NCBI GenBank assembly: GCA_018883325.1
Contig: VEQH01000003.1
Span: forward strand, 1-64,000
From: Flavobacteriales bacterium
GTDB lineage: Bacteria > Bacteroidota > Bacteroidia > Flavobacteriales_D > Crocinitomicaceae
DNA length: 64,000 bases
Direction of reading: 5' to 3'
This document shows, one piece after another, positions 10,824 through 20,202 of this stretch (within the stretch, counting starts at the first letter, position 1; every line of letters starts with the position of its first letter). The position numbers were made by a program, and so were the translations under genes. The notes under the pieces were generated by a model that saw nothing but the letters and a program-made list of their open reading frames with translations, did not search any database and had not been told where the DNA came from.

Positions 10824-12611
10824 TTATGCGTATTTTCTTTTTCTTAAGTAATTCAAAACGAACGCCATAAGTAAAACAATTCCAATTGGAAGTAAAAGAT
10901 TAACTGTTTTATAAAAACCTGCAAAAGTTTTGATTTTTTCTTTATCGATTTCTTTAATATCAATTTGGCGACTACGAACGTCCAAAACAGAGTTATCACC
11001 CATCATGTAATCGACAATGTTTTGAAAAAACTCCTGATTTCCAAAGAAAAGCGGCACATTTCGTTCAGCTAATTCAGGTTCCATTTTCATATCATTAATT
11101 TGATTTGGACGGTATAAATACCCATTTCCTTTCGGGTTCGGTATTGAATCGTATCTGTTAGCGATAAAACGGCCATTTCCAACCACCAATACTTTCCCTT
11201 CAATTTCACTTTTTGCTTTGTATTTTGAATTTGGATTATTGGCAAACTCACCCACTAAACGATTTTGAAAATGCGATTTAAAAAATCCTTCAGCTAAACC
11301 TGCAATACAAATTTTGTTGACCTCATCTTTTGGATTTGCAACTAATTCGGGATTATTTCCATAAGTAAGCGGTAAAGACAAACTCACCAATGGCGCAAGT
11401 CCAGTTTTATTGGCATTCGTTGAGGAAGTTAAAATTGGAGTTAAAGCCACTTTTTCTTGCTTGATGAATTGAATTTCATTAGTGAATTTCAAAGAAACAG
11501 GCTCAATGTTTTTCGTCATTGGATGAATTGTCGGTGTTGCCAAAACATGGAAAAACCAAGGAATAAAAGTTTGGTCGGAATAAGGAATCACTTTCGGAGC
11601 ACAATTGACATCCAAAACATAATTTTCGTTGACTTTCAAACCGTAATCAAAAAGCATGTTTTCCAATTTCAAGTTTTTACGCATCGTGTGCGTTACGCCT
11701 CGCGCCATTAATGTATCTTCATTCAAATACAAAGTGTTCATGAAGCACATCAATTTTCCTCCTCGCATCACGAATTGGTCAATGAGGTATAAATCTTTAT
11801 TTGAAAATGGAGCTTGAGGATCTGCAATGATTAAACCATCAACATCTGTTAATGCAGCAATTGAATCATTCAAACGCACATCCGTAATTGCATAATAAGG
11901 TGCTAATAGTGAACGAGCACGTAGCGTTTGATTTGGGTTTAATTCACCGTGTCCTTGTAGAAAAGCGATGCGTTGTTTCTCTTTTTGAACCAATTTACGC
12001 ATATTGGAAACGATGTTGTATTCCAAATTATTCAGTGCATTTTCAATAATTTCCGTCATTCCTGCAAGTTGATACGGACGACCCGGTTTTGAACCCGGAA
12101 GAAATTGTACGACTTGTTCTTTAACGATTCCATTTACGGTGTAGGACATTTTAGCTCCTGGCCAAAGCATCATTTGTCGTTGTTCGCCATCTTTCGAATA
12201 GATAATTTCAAGAGGTAAAATTCCACGCGCCTGGTCATACAATTGAATAAAAAGTTCGCGTTGATCTTCTTTGGAACCATTAAGCGGATTGATAAAATTA
12301 AATTCAATTCGATTTCCTGCAATGGATTTAAAATCGTTTAGTTTATCCTTTAATGAATTTTGAAAATTTTGAATTTCAGCAGGAAGATTGCCTTCTAAAT
12401 ACACTTGAATACTGATTCTGCTTTCAAATTTTGATTTATCATTTAAGAAAATTTCCGTTCCTGGAGCTAGCGAAAAACGTTGGTCTTTCGTCATATCAAT
12501 TCTGAAATAAAGATAAGAACCAATTGTATTGATTAGAACAGCTGCTACAACAATGATTATCAACACTGTCCAATTAAATAAACCTTTAAATAGTTTTGAA
12601 TTTTTCAACAT
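10824..12611 (-). CDS. gldG: Gliding motility-associated ABC transporter auxiliary protein GldG
   Basis: 595 aa; N- and C-terminal TM, RFSLAPGTEIFLNDK..., VQVYLEGNLPAEIQNFQNSL; immediately downstream of gldF. Confidence 0.9.
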   Translation of the reverse strand: MLKNSKLFKGLFNWTVLIIIVVAAVLINTIGSYLYFRIDMTKDQRFSLAPGTEIFLNDKSKFESRISIQVYLEGNLPAEIQNFQNSLKDKLNDFKSIAGNRIEFNFINPLNGSKEDQRELFIQLYDQARGILPLEIIYSKDGEQRQMMLWPGAKMSYTVNGIVKEQVVQFLPGSKPGRPYQLAGMTEIIENALNNLEYNIVSNMRKLVQKEKQRIAFLQGHGELNPNQTLRARSLLAPYYAITDVRLNDSIAALTDVDGLIIADPQAPFSNKDLYLIDQFVMRGGKLMCFMNTLYLNEDTLMARGVTHTMRKNLKLENMLFDYGLKVNENYVLDVNCAPKVIPYSDQTFIPWFFHVLATPTIHPMTKNIEPVSLKFTNEIQFIKQEKVALTPILTSSTNANKTGLAPLVSLSLPLTYGNNPELVANPKDEVNKICIAGLAEGFFKSHFQNRLVGEFANNPNSKYKAKSEIEGKVLVVGNGRFIANRYDSIPNPKGNGYLYRPNQINDMKMEPELAERNVPLFFGNQEFFQNIVDYMMGDNSVLDVRSRQIDIKEIDKEKIKTFAGFYKTVNLLLPIGIVLLMAFVLNYLRKRKYA

Positions 12612-12614
12612 CGC

Positions 12615-13346
12615 TTATTTTTTTAAGGTTTTAACAACAGTCAATGAAGCGCTAATAAACACAACGATTACAGAAATGAAATAAATAATATCACCCGAAT
12701 TTATTACCCCTTTTTTAATGGAATCGTAATGTTTGGCAATACCAAAATTTTGAATAATCGTGTCAAGGGAGCCAATTTGACTAAAATTACCCAACAAGTT
12801 GAATCCATCGTAAAAAAACCAACACATAAACATCGCAAGTATAAACGCAACAATTTGGCTACTGGTGAGCGACGAAGCAAAAATTCCGATTGCGACAAAA
12901 ACTGCCCCAAGTAAAACCAAACCAATATAAGAAGTGAAAGTTGCGCCGCTATCAATAATTCCGACAGGCTTTCCAAGATTATACATCGTAATGTAATAAA
13001 CGATTGTTGGAATAATCGCAATAACGAGTAAAGTTACCCCAGCGAAGTATTTCGCGAGAATCATTCCTAGGTCGGAAATCGGGCGAGTGAGTAAAAGTTC
13101 AATTGTTCCTGTTCGTCTTTCTTCAGCGATTGAACGCATCGTAATTGCAGGAATTAAAACCAAGAAAATTACTGGAGAAAGGTTAAAAAATGGAATCATA
13201 TCTGATTCTGCTCCTTCCAAAAGATTGGTATTGTAAGACAAAACCCAGTGAAATAAGCCCGAAGCTATTAGGTAAATAATGATGAAAACATAGCCGATGA
13301 TTGAACTCAAAAAGCTATTAATTTCTTTAAAATAAAGTGCGCGCAT
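12615..13346 (-). CDS. gldF: Gliding motility-associated ABC transporter permease GldF
   Basis: 243 aa ABC-2 permease: MRSIAEERRTGTIELLLTRPISDLGMILAKY. Confidence 0.92.
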   Translation of the reverse strand: MRALYFKEINSFLSSIIGYVFIIIYLIASGLFHWVLSYNTNLLEGAESDMIPFFNLSPVIFLVLIPAITMRSIAEERRTGTIELLLTRPISDLGMILAKYFAGVTLLVIAIIPTIVYYITMYNLGKPVGIIDSGATFTSYIGLVLLGAVFVAIGIFASSLTSSQIVAFILAMFMCWFFYDGFNLLGNFSQIGSLDTIIQNFGIAKHYDSIKKGVINSGDIIYFISVIVVFISASLTVVKTLKK

Positions 13347-13471
13347 GTTAAAATTTAAGCCTTCAAAATTATTGAATTCAATCGATATATCGTTTTTTAA
13401 TTTTCAGTATCGAAATGTTGATTAAATCTAACGCGAACTGAACGTTTTAGTGGGTGTTTGATTTTTGTCTG

Positions 13472-13858
13472 TTATTTTGCAAGCTCAATCCATTCTTTGA
13501 TGATTAATTGCAATTTTGATTCAACTAACAAAATGGAATCCACACTTTTAAAACTTGCAATTGCTCTATCATTTGCCTTCCAATCCAATATTCCGTAATC
13601 ATTAGAAAGTAATTTATTCGCGGGTTGCTCTTTCACTTTTGCACCGCGGTGAAAAATAAGCTGCACAATTTTTGGCGATTGAACACGCATCGTGATTCGA
13701 TCTTCACCCTTCAAACTATAATTTGGTCCATTCCACTTGATGTTTTCAGCTAAGTTTTCGTCGCACGAGTGAATAATTCTCCGCAAGTATTGAATTTCTT
13801 TATCCAATGGTAGATTCAGTTCACTTAAAAACTTGCTGACCTCATCGTTAAGATTCAT
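13472..13858 (-). CDS. DUF1801 domain-containing protein
   Basis: ORF 13472-13885 with likely start at MNLNDEV (13858); LAENIKWNGPNYSLKGEDRITMRVQSP. Confidence 0.75.
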   Translation of the reverse strand: MNLNDEVSKFLSELNLPLDKEIQYLRRIIHSCDENLAENIKWNGPNYSLKGEDRITMRVQSPKIVQLIFHRGAKVKEQPANKLLSNDYGILDWKANDRAIASFKSVDSILLVESKLQLIIKEWIELAK

Positions 13859-14152
13859 CTGTTTTATATTTTTAACCAAGCACATCTAAATTACAAATTT
13901 AGTTAACGCAAACGCAAAAAAACTAAACAAAAAAACCAAAAACTATCCGCGAAGTGGAATCCAACTTAATTTCTCAGTTCTATTTTTTATACAGTTTTTT
14001 CTTCAACCAAATGGCGACATTTACCATGATTATCAAAGCGAAAACCAGTTAAAAGAGTCTTAACACTTCAAACATAATCAAACAATAATTAGTTAATATT
14101 CCTCTAATTTGCGCTTCACAACCTAAACTGACCTTTGCACAAAATTTAAAAA

Positions 14153-17100
14153 ATGCAAAAAATAAGTTTACTTAAACTATCAGTTGGAATTGCACTTGCT
14201 TTCTTTAGTGGAAAATTAAATGCACAAGCAACAATTTCTGCTTGGAATTACGATGCAATAACTGGAGCTCCGACAAGTACTATTGCAGATGTTGGAGTGG
14301 GAAGTTCCTCTATCGTAGGTTCATTAGTTGTTGCCAATGCTGCCACAGGAATGCATCCTACTACAAACAACGGCTGTGGTGCACAAAATGGTACCAATCC
14401 AGGTGCTTGGGCTTTTACAGCAAATCCAGGAACAACAAATGAAAGTAGCGGAGTTCAATACACTACTTCTACTGTTGGATTTCAAGGAATTAAGTTTACG
14501 TGGGATCAACGATGGTCGAACACAGCTGTAAATACGGTGCGTGTTCAATACACAACGGATGGTACTTCTTGGATGAATTTTGATATGACAAGCGCAAATA
14601 CCACTTTTTGTAATGGTTCAATTGACAATGGACGTTTTGAAATCAATACAACAGGTGATCAATACCGAAGAATTACAGTAGATTTCTCTTCCATAACAGC
14701 AGCAAATAACAACGCTAATTTTGGAGTTCGAGTTTTAGCTGCACATTACAGAACAACTGGAGAATTTAGACAAACAGCAAATACGTCAAACATAGCAACA
14801 GCGGGTACTTGGCGTTTTGACAACGTTAGTTTTACAGGTTCATCGCCTAACGTTTCTATTGCAAGTGCTTCTAATTTTGTGGTTGTAGAGGAAAATGCTG
14901 GGATGATTAACGTTCCAATTACAGTTGCAAATGCAAATTTAGCAGCAGTTGACTTAGTTTTTGGTTTGTCAGTTTATTCCAATACAGTTGAAAATTCAGA
15001 TTTTACTTGGACATCTACTTTAACAATTCCTGCAAGTTCTAACGGTATTTTCAATTTACCAATTACCATTTTAGATGATGCATTAGCTGAAAAAGCAGAG
15101 CGAATTGTAGTGAAAATCTTATCGGGAACAAATGCTTCCATTCATGTGACAAACAATTACCAAATAATTTTCATCAAGGACAATGATTATCAAGCGCCAA
15201 CGCCAACAAATGAATTGAATTTTGAATTCCTAACTAGTTTTTCAAATGGCGTTTCAGGAACAAATTCTGCTGAAATTGTAGCGTTTGACCCAACTACAGA
15301 TCGTTTGTATATTGCTAACAGCATCGGAACTAAATTAGACATTGTCAATTTTGCAAATCCTTCTAATCCAATCTTATTAAATAGTATTTCTTTAACTCCT
15401 TATGGAAATATTAATTCTGTAACGGTTCACAATGGAGTAGTGGCAATGGCGATTGAAAATAGCAATCCGCAAGCAAATGGTTCTGTTTTATTTTTAAATG
15501 CAGATGGAACTTTTATCAGCCAAGTGGAAGTTGGACAAATGCCCGATATGATTACTTACAACCGTGATTTCACTAAAATTTTAACAGCAAATGAAGGGGA
15601 ACCAAATTCAGATTATTCCATCGATCCTGAAGGTTCAGTTTCTATTGTCGATTTGACTCCTGGTTATGCTTCTTTGACGAATTCAAACGTAACAACAGTT
15701 GGTTTTACAGCCTACAACGGTCAAGAAGCAACCTTGAGGGCACAAGGAATTCGAGTTTTTTCTTCAAGCGCAAGTGTTGCTCAAGATTTCGAACCGGAAT
15801 ACATTGCTGTTTCAGAAGATAATACAAAAGCATATTGTGTTCTTCAGGAAAACAATGCACTCGTTACCATTGATTTAACTTCTAATTCAATTTTTTCTTT
15901 ATCAGCTTTGGGATACAGTTCGTATGCGACAGGTTCAGGAAATGGATTGGATGCTTCTGATCAAAGTGGTGCTGTTTTAATCACAGGCGATTTACCGATT
16001 AAAGGAGCTTATATGCCCGATGCAATGACTTATAAAACAATTGGAAACCAAGGTTATATTTTTACTGCAAATGAAGGAGACTCGAGAGAATTTGGTTCTG
16101 TAATAGATGCAAATAGATTATCTTCAGCTACTTTTAATAACTTAGATGCAGCAGCTTTTCCAGATGCATATATTTTAAGAAACAACAAATTTTTAGGTCG
16201 TTTGAATGCCTTGAAATATTCAGGAGACACAGATGGTGATGGTGATTTTGATGAAATTCATGTGATGGGTGGTCGTTCATTCAGCATTTTCAATCCTATT
16301 GATGGTACTTTGGTGTGGGATTCAAAGGACATCATAGAGCAAATTACATCCAATCATCCAACTTTCAGTGCTATTTTCAATGCTTCTAACTCAACAGGAA
16401 CACCAACTTTAAAAAACAGAAGTGACGATAAAGGACCTGAACCCGAAGGGATTACCGTTCAAACTATCTATGGTAAAAATTACGCTTTTGTTTCTTTGGA
16501 ACGTATTGGAGGTGTGATGATTTTCAATGTGGATATTCCAACGAATCCTGTTTTTGTAGGGTATGCAAACAATCGATCAACGACTGTTAGTGGACCAGAT
16601 TTAGGTGCTGAGGGGATTATATTTATACCTGCCGCTCAATCGCCAAACGGAAACGACATTTTAATTCTAGCAAATGAAGTAAGTTCAACTTTGTCGATTT
16701 ATCAAATCAATAGTTGTGCAGTAGCTTCTGGAGCAACAATTTCAGCAGTGAATCCTACTATTTGTCAAGGACAATCCACACAACTATCAGTAACTTCCGT
16801 TCCAACTGTTTCCTATCAATGGATTAAAGACGGACAAGTATTGGCAAATCAAGGTGGAACCACACTTTCTGTGAATCAAGCAGGAAATTATAAAGTAGCT
16901 GTTTCAAATACAACTTTAGGATGTACTGATACTTCAGCAGTTTTTGCAGTAACAGTTAACCCTTTACCAATAGTTTCTGCTGGCAATAATCAAACAATTT
17001 GTGGTGGGACACCAGTTACTTTGTCTGCATCTGGAGCAACTACCTACAGTTGGAATAATGGGGTGAATGGTGCACAATTACTTGTAAACACAGGTACAAG

Positions 17101-18307
17101 CCCTTCAACTTCCGTTTACACAGTTACAGGGATTGATGCAACAACAAATTGTTTCAACACAGCTCAAGTTTCAGTGATAGTTTTAGGATTACCAACTGTT
17201 GAAGCAGGATTAAATCAACTAGTTTGTGCAAATGATTCAGTAACTTTAACTGCATCAGGTGCTGTAACTTACACTTGGAATAATGGAATTTCAAATGCAA
17301 CTGCGTTTGTTCCTTCAGCAGACACTTTGTTTTATACCGTTGAAGGAATTGATGCAAATAATTGTACAAATCAAGACAGTGTAATGGTGGTTGTCAACGC
17401 ATTGCCAACTGTTTCAGCAGGAATGGACGTAACCGTTTGTTCAGATGCAATACCAGTGAATCTTGTTGCAAGTTCTTCGGATGCTTCGATTAATTTCCTT
17501 TGGAACACTAATGCTGTTTTTCCAAACATTCAAGTGAATACATCTGGAGTTTATACTGTAACTGTAACCAATAGCAATGGTTGTTCCAAAACGGACAGTG
17601 TAGCAGTAATTATTAATTCAAATCCTAGTGTTACAATCAACGGAGATTTAAGCGTTTGTTCAAATGATTTGCCAATTTCGCTTACTTCTCAAGTTTCAAC
17701 ATCAGGAACAAATTACCTTTGGAGCAATTCACAAACGACCTCAACAATTGAAGTGACGATAGCAGGAACATACTCTTTGATTTTTACAGATGCTAACAAT
17801 TGTCAAGGTTTTGATACTGTAGCCGTACTTGTAAACACTTCTCCAACTGTAAATGCTGGAAACGATGTTACAGTTTGTGAAAATGAATTACCTGTAACTT
17901 TAAATGCAACAGGAAATGGCTCTTCTGTAAATTGGAATACACAGCAAACATCCCCATTAATTTCAGTTTCTCAAGCAGGAATTTATACCGTAACCACAAC
18001 AGCTTCCAACGGTTGTCAGGCTTCTGATGCTGTTGAAGTAATTGTAGAAAATTGTGCTTCAATTGATGAACTTGAACTTATCTATCGTGTCTATCCAAAC
18101 CCAACAAATTCCATTTTAACGCTCATTTCAACTTTGGAAACGCAAGCAACAATTGAAGTATATAACTTGGAAGGAAAAGTAGTTTATCAAACTTCAATAG
18201 AAGGAATTGAAAAACAAATGGATTTATCCGAAATATCTAAAGGAACGTATTTGTTGAAAATATCGAATAGTAATCAAAGCAAAACATTAAGAATTATAAA
18301 ACTCTAA
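14153..18307 (+). CDS. Secreted choice-of-anchor I family protein with Calx-beta-like domain, tandem Ig/PKD-like repeats and T9SS sorting domain
   Basis: 1384 aa; FLTSFSNGVSGTNSAEIVAFDPTTDRLYIAN..., LTANEGEPNSDYSIDPEGSVSIVDL; repeated V.AG...VC...VTL.ASG..TY.WN units; C-terminal YPNPTNSILTLIS...KTLRIIKL. Confidence 0.88.
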   Translation: MQKISLLKLSVGIALAFFSGKLNAQATISAWNYDAITGAPTSTIADVGVGSSSIVGSLVVANAATGMHPTTNNGCGAQNGTNPGAWAFTANPGTTNESSGVQYTTSTVGFQGIKFTWDQRWSNTAVNTVRVQYTTDGTSWMNFDMTSANTTFCNGSIDNGRFEINTTGDQYRRITVDFSSITAANNNANFGVRVLAAHYRTTGEFRQTANTSNIATAGTWRFDNVSFTGSSPNVSIASASNFVVVEENAGMINVPITVANANLAAVDLVFGLSVYSNTVENSDFTWTSTLTIPASSNGIFNLPITILDDALAEKAERIVVKILSGTNASIHVTNNYQIIFIKDNDYQAPTPTNELNFEFLTSFSNGVSGTNSAEIVAFDPTTDRLYIANSIGTKLDIVNFANPSNPILLNSISLTPYGNINSVTVHNGVVAMAIENSNPQANGSVLFLNADGTFISQVEVGQMPDMITYNRDFTKILTANEGEPNSDYSIDPEGSVSIVDLTPGYASLTNSNVTTVGFTAYNGQEATLRAQGIRVFSSSASVAQDFEPEYIAVSEDNTKAYCVLQENNALVTIDLTSNSIFSLSALGYSSYATGSGNGLDASDQSGAVLITGDLPIKGAYMPDAMTYKTIGNQGYIFTANEGDSREFGSVIDANRLSSATFNNLDAAAFPDAYILRNNKFLGRLNALKYSGDTDGDGDFDEIHVMGGRSFSIFNPIDGTLVWDSKDIIEQITSNHPTFSAIFNASNSTGTPTLKNRSDDKGPEPEGITVQTIYGKNYAFVSLERIGGVMIFNVDIPTNPVFVGYANNRSTTVSGPDLGAEGIIFIPAAQSPNGNDILILANEVSSTLSIYQINSCAVASGATISAVNPTICQGQSTQLSVTSVPTVSYQWIKDGQVLANQGGTTLSVNQAGNYKVAVSNTTLGCTDTSAVFAVTVNPLPIVSAGNNQTICGGTPVTLSASGATTYSWNNGVNGAQLLVNTGTSPSTSVYTVTGIDATTNCFNTAQVSVIVLGLPTVEAGLNQLVCANDSVTLTASGAVTYTWNNGISNATAFVPSADTLFYTVEGIDANNCTNQDSVMVVVNALPTVSAGMDVTVCSDAIPVNLVASSSDASINFLWNTNAVFPNIQVNTSGVYTVTVTNSNGCSKTDSVAVIINSNPSVTINGDLSVCSNDLPISLTSQVSTSGTNYLWSNSQTTSTIEVTIAGTYSLIFTDANNCQGFDTVAVLVNTSPTVNAGNDVTVCENELPVTLNATGNGSSVNWNTQQTSPLISVSQAGIYTVTTTASNGCQASDAVEVIVENCASIDELELIYRVYPNPTNSILTLISTLETQATIEVYNLEGKVVYQTSIEGIEKQMDLSEISKGTYLLKISNSNQSKTLRIIKL

Positions 18308-18337
18308 AATATTTTACTTACAACTAAAGAGTTTTTA

Positions 18338-18370
18338 AAGCCTGTACAGCAATGAATGGGCTTTTTTTTG
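18338..18370 (+). terminator. Weak rho-independent terminator
   Basis: aaagcc-tgtacagcaatgaat-gggcttttttttg downstream of the 14153-18307 ORF. Confidence 0.45.
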
Positions 18371-18420
18371 TTGTCTGAAATCTGGAAAATCACACCAATT
18401 CCACAACTTAAGTAAAGAAA

Positions 18421-18460
18421 ATGTGATTATTTACACAAAAAAGACACTTAAAGTGTGATT
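18421..18460. repeat. 40-bp direct repeat, downstream copy flanking the ATPase pseudogene
   Basis: atgtgattatttacacaaaaaagacacttaaagtgtgatt; 35/40 identical to 19791-19830. Confidence 0.9.
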
Positions 18461-19775
18461 AGACTTCTTTGCATTTGTTTATAAATCGATCGGTATAATC
18501 AGCTAAAAAATGAGGAATGTTGAGTAAACCGTCTCTAAACTGTAAGTTTTTCAAGGAATAGCGAATACGAATTGTAGGTTCAAACTTAGATTGATACAGC
18601 GTTAGACTTTTACTTTTTGTATTTTCATCACTTTTGACTTCGATGGGTATGATTTCATTTTCATATTGAATGATAAAGTCAATTTCTGCTGTATTTCCAG
18701 AAGTCCAATACTTAGGAATCTCTTGAAATTGAACAATTAGGCTTTGTAAAATATAATTTTCAATAAGTGCTCCTTTGAATTCACTAAACAAACGATTGCC
18801 ATCCACTAAAATGGAAGGAGATAATTTAGCCAGTTTACGAATAATTCCTACATCAAAACTATAGAGTTTAAAAGCACTTTGATCGTCATAAGCCACAAGT
18901 GGTAAAGCAGGTTTTGTATTCAATTTGACTTTATGCACCAAACCAGCTTGCATCAACCATTGAATGGCATCTTCATATTCTCGGGCTCTAGCTCCAGTTC
19001 GAATAAGCTGATAAACGAATTTCTTGTTTTCGCGTGCCAATTGTGATGGGAGCGATTCAAAAACCTCTGTAATCTTGGCAACATCACTCATTATTGGATG
19101 TTTAGCGAAATCTCCTTTATACGAAAGAATTAAATTGCTTAAAACTTCTTCTGCAAATTCAAAGGTTTGACTATCGTTTATCGTTTTAACGACTGCGGGC
19201 AATCCACCAGAAATTAAATACTTCTTAAATTGAAAAACGAGGTCATTAAAAAACAATTCTGGTATAGGCTCAATTACAGAAATTTGATTCAAATAATTAG
19301 AAAGTCGCTCATCCCAATAAGGGAGAACTTCTCGAAAAGTCATCGGATGAAGCGTTAAAAACTCCACTTTTCCAACAGGAAATGAATTTCCAGCATTTAA
19401 TAATAATCCTAAAAGTGAACCTGCGCAAATGATTGGAAGTTCAGGATGTTGTTCTGCGAAATATTTTAAGGTATTCAATGCCTCTGGACATTCTTGTATT
19501 TCATCAAATAATATCAAGGTATCTTGATCGATTGCAACTCCACTAGCCAAAGAAAGCGTTTCAATAATTTGTTTGGTGTTTTTATTCTTTTGAAACAATT
19601 CCTTCAACTCTTGTCGTTCGTCAAAATTGAAATACACATATTTAAGAAAATGTTCTTTCCCAAACCAATGCATGAGGAATGTTTTACCAACTTGTCTTGC
19701 TCCTTAAAGAATTAATGGCAGTCGAGAGGGCTTATTTCTCCAAGAAATTAATTTAGTTTGAAGTGCTCTTTCCAT
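18459..19775 (-). pseudogene. AAA-family ATP-binding protein (DUF4143 family), interrupted by an in-frame TAA in the Walker A region
   Basis: The listed ORF (18459-19673) begins downstream of the P-loop. Upstream in the same frame from ATG at 19775: MERALQTKLISWRNKPSRLPLIL*GARQVGKTFLMHWFGKEHF; stop codon at 19704-19706. Walker B-like DTLILFDEIQECPEAL and C-terminal TAEIDFIIQYENEIIPIEVKS are intact. Confidence 0.85.
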
Positions 19776-19790
19776 TTTTAAGTATGAAAA

Positions 19791-19830
19791 ATGTGATTTT
19801 TTACACAAATATACCACTTAAAGTGTGATT
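19791..19830. repeat. 40-bp direct repeat, upstream copy flanking the ATPase pseudogene
   Basis: atgtgattttttacacaaatataccacttaaagtgtgatt; 35/40 identical to 18421-18460. Confidence 0.9.
19806..19813 (-). promoter_or_regulatory. Candidate -7 promoter element TATATTTG inside the upstream 40-bp repeat
   Basis: Minus-strand TATATTTG matches TAnnTTTG, about 30 nt before the ATPase ATG. Confidence 0.45.
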
Positions 19831-19987
19831 TTGGGGAATCACAAGCATTATATCTCTAAAATTTTAAGCTCGACTTTTATGATTAAAGTTGTGTTTTTTT
19901 AGATATTCCTTCGGAGCTGGTTTGTGGTTTCCTTTCAGTACCAAAGATATCTTTTGTGTTTTGAATTGCAGTTGCTAGTTTTTAATG

Positions 19988-20053
19988 GATTCCTCCCTTT
20001 GGTCGGAATGACTATTAGGTTATGGGTCATTCCGAGTGAAGCGAAGAGTCTTC
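19988..20053. repeat. REP-like palindromic element (copy 2)
   Basis: gattcctccctttggtcggaatgac (19988-20012) and gtcattccgagtgaagcgaagagtcttc (20026-20053); left arm is 24/25 identical to the reverse complement of 8888-8912. Confidence 0.75.
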
Positions 20054-20202
20054 TTCGATGTCATTTAAATTTATCCTGTTTTTAAAAGTAAAATCTGGGA
20101 ATGACTTTCTCTTAAAATGTAAACTCACAAATCTTTTCTTCACACTTTAATAACAAAAGCTAATTTTTCGCTTAATACATTGCTAATAGGAGCTAAATAG
20201 CT

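Noticed and set aside
16981-18062. Repeating pattern in the 14153 ORF considered as a tandem DNA repeat or CRISPR-like array
   Set aside because: The period is protein-level (Ig/PKD-like domains of ~80 aa) with poor nucleotide identity; no short identical repeats with uniform spacers.
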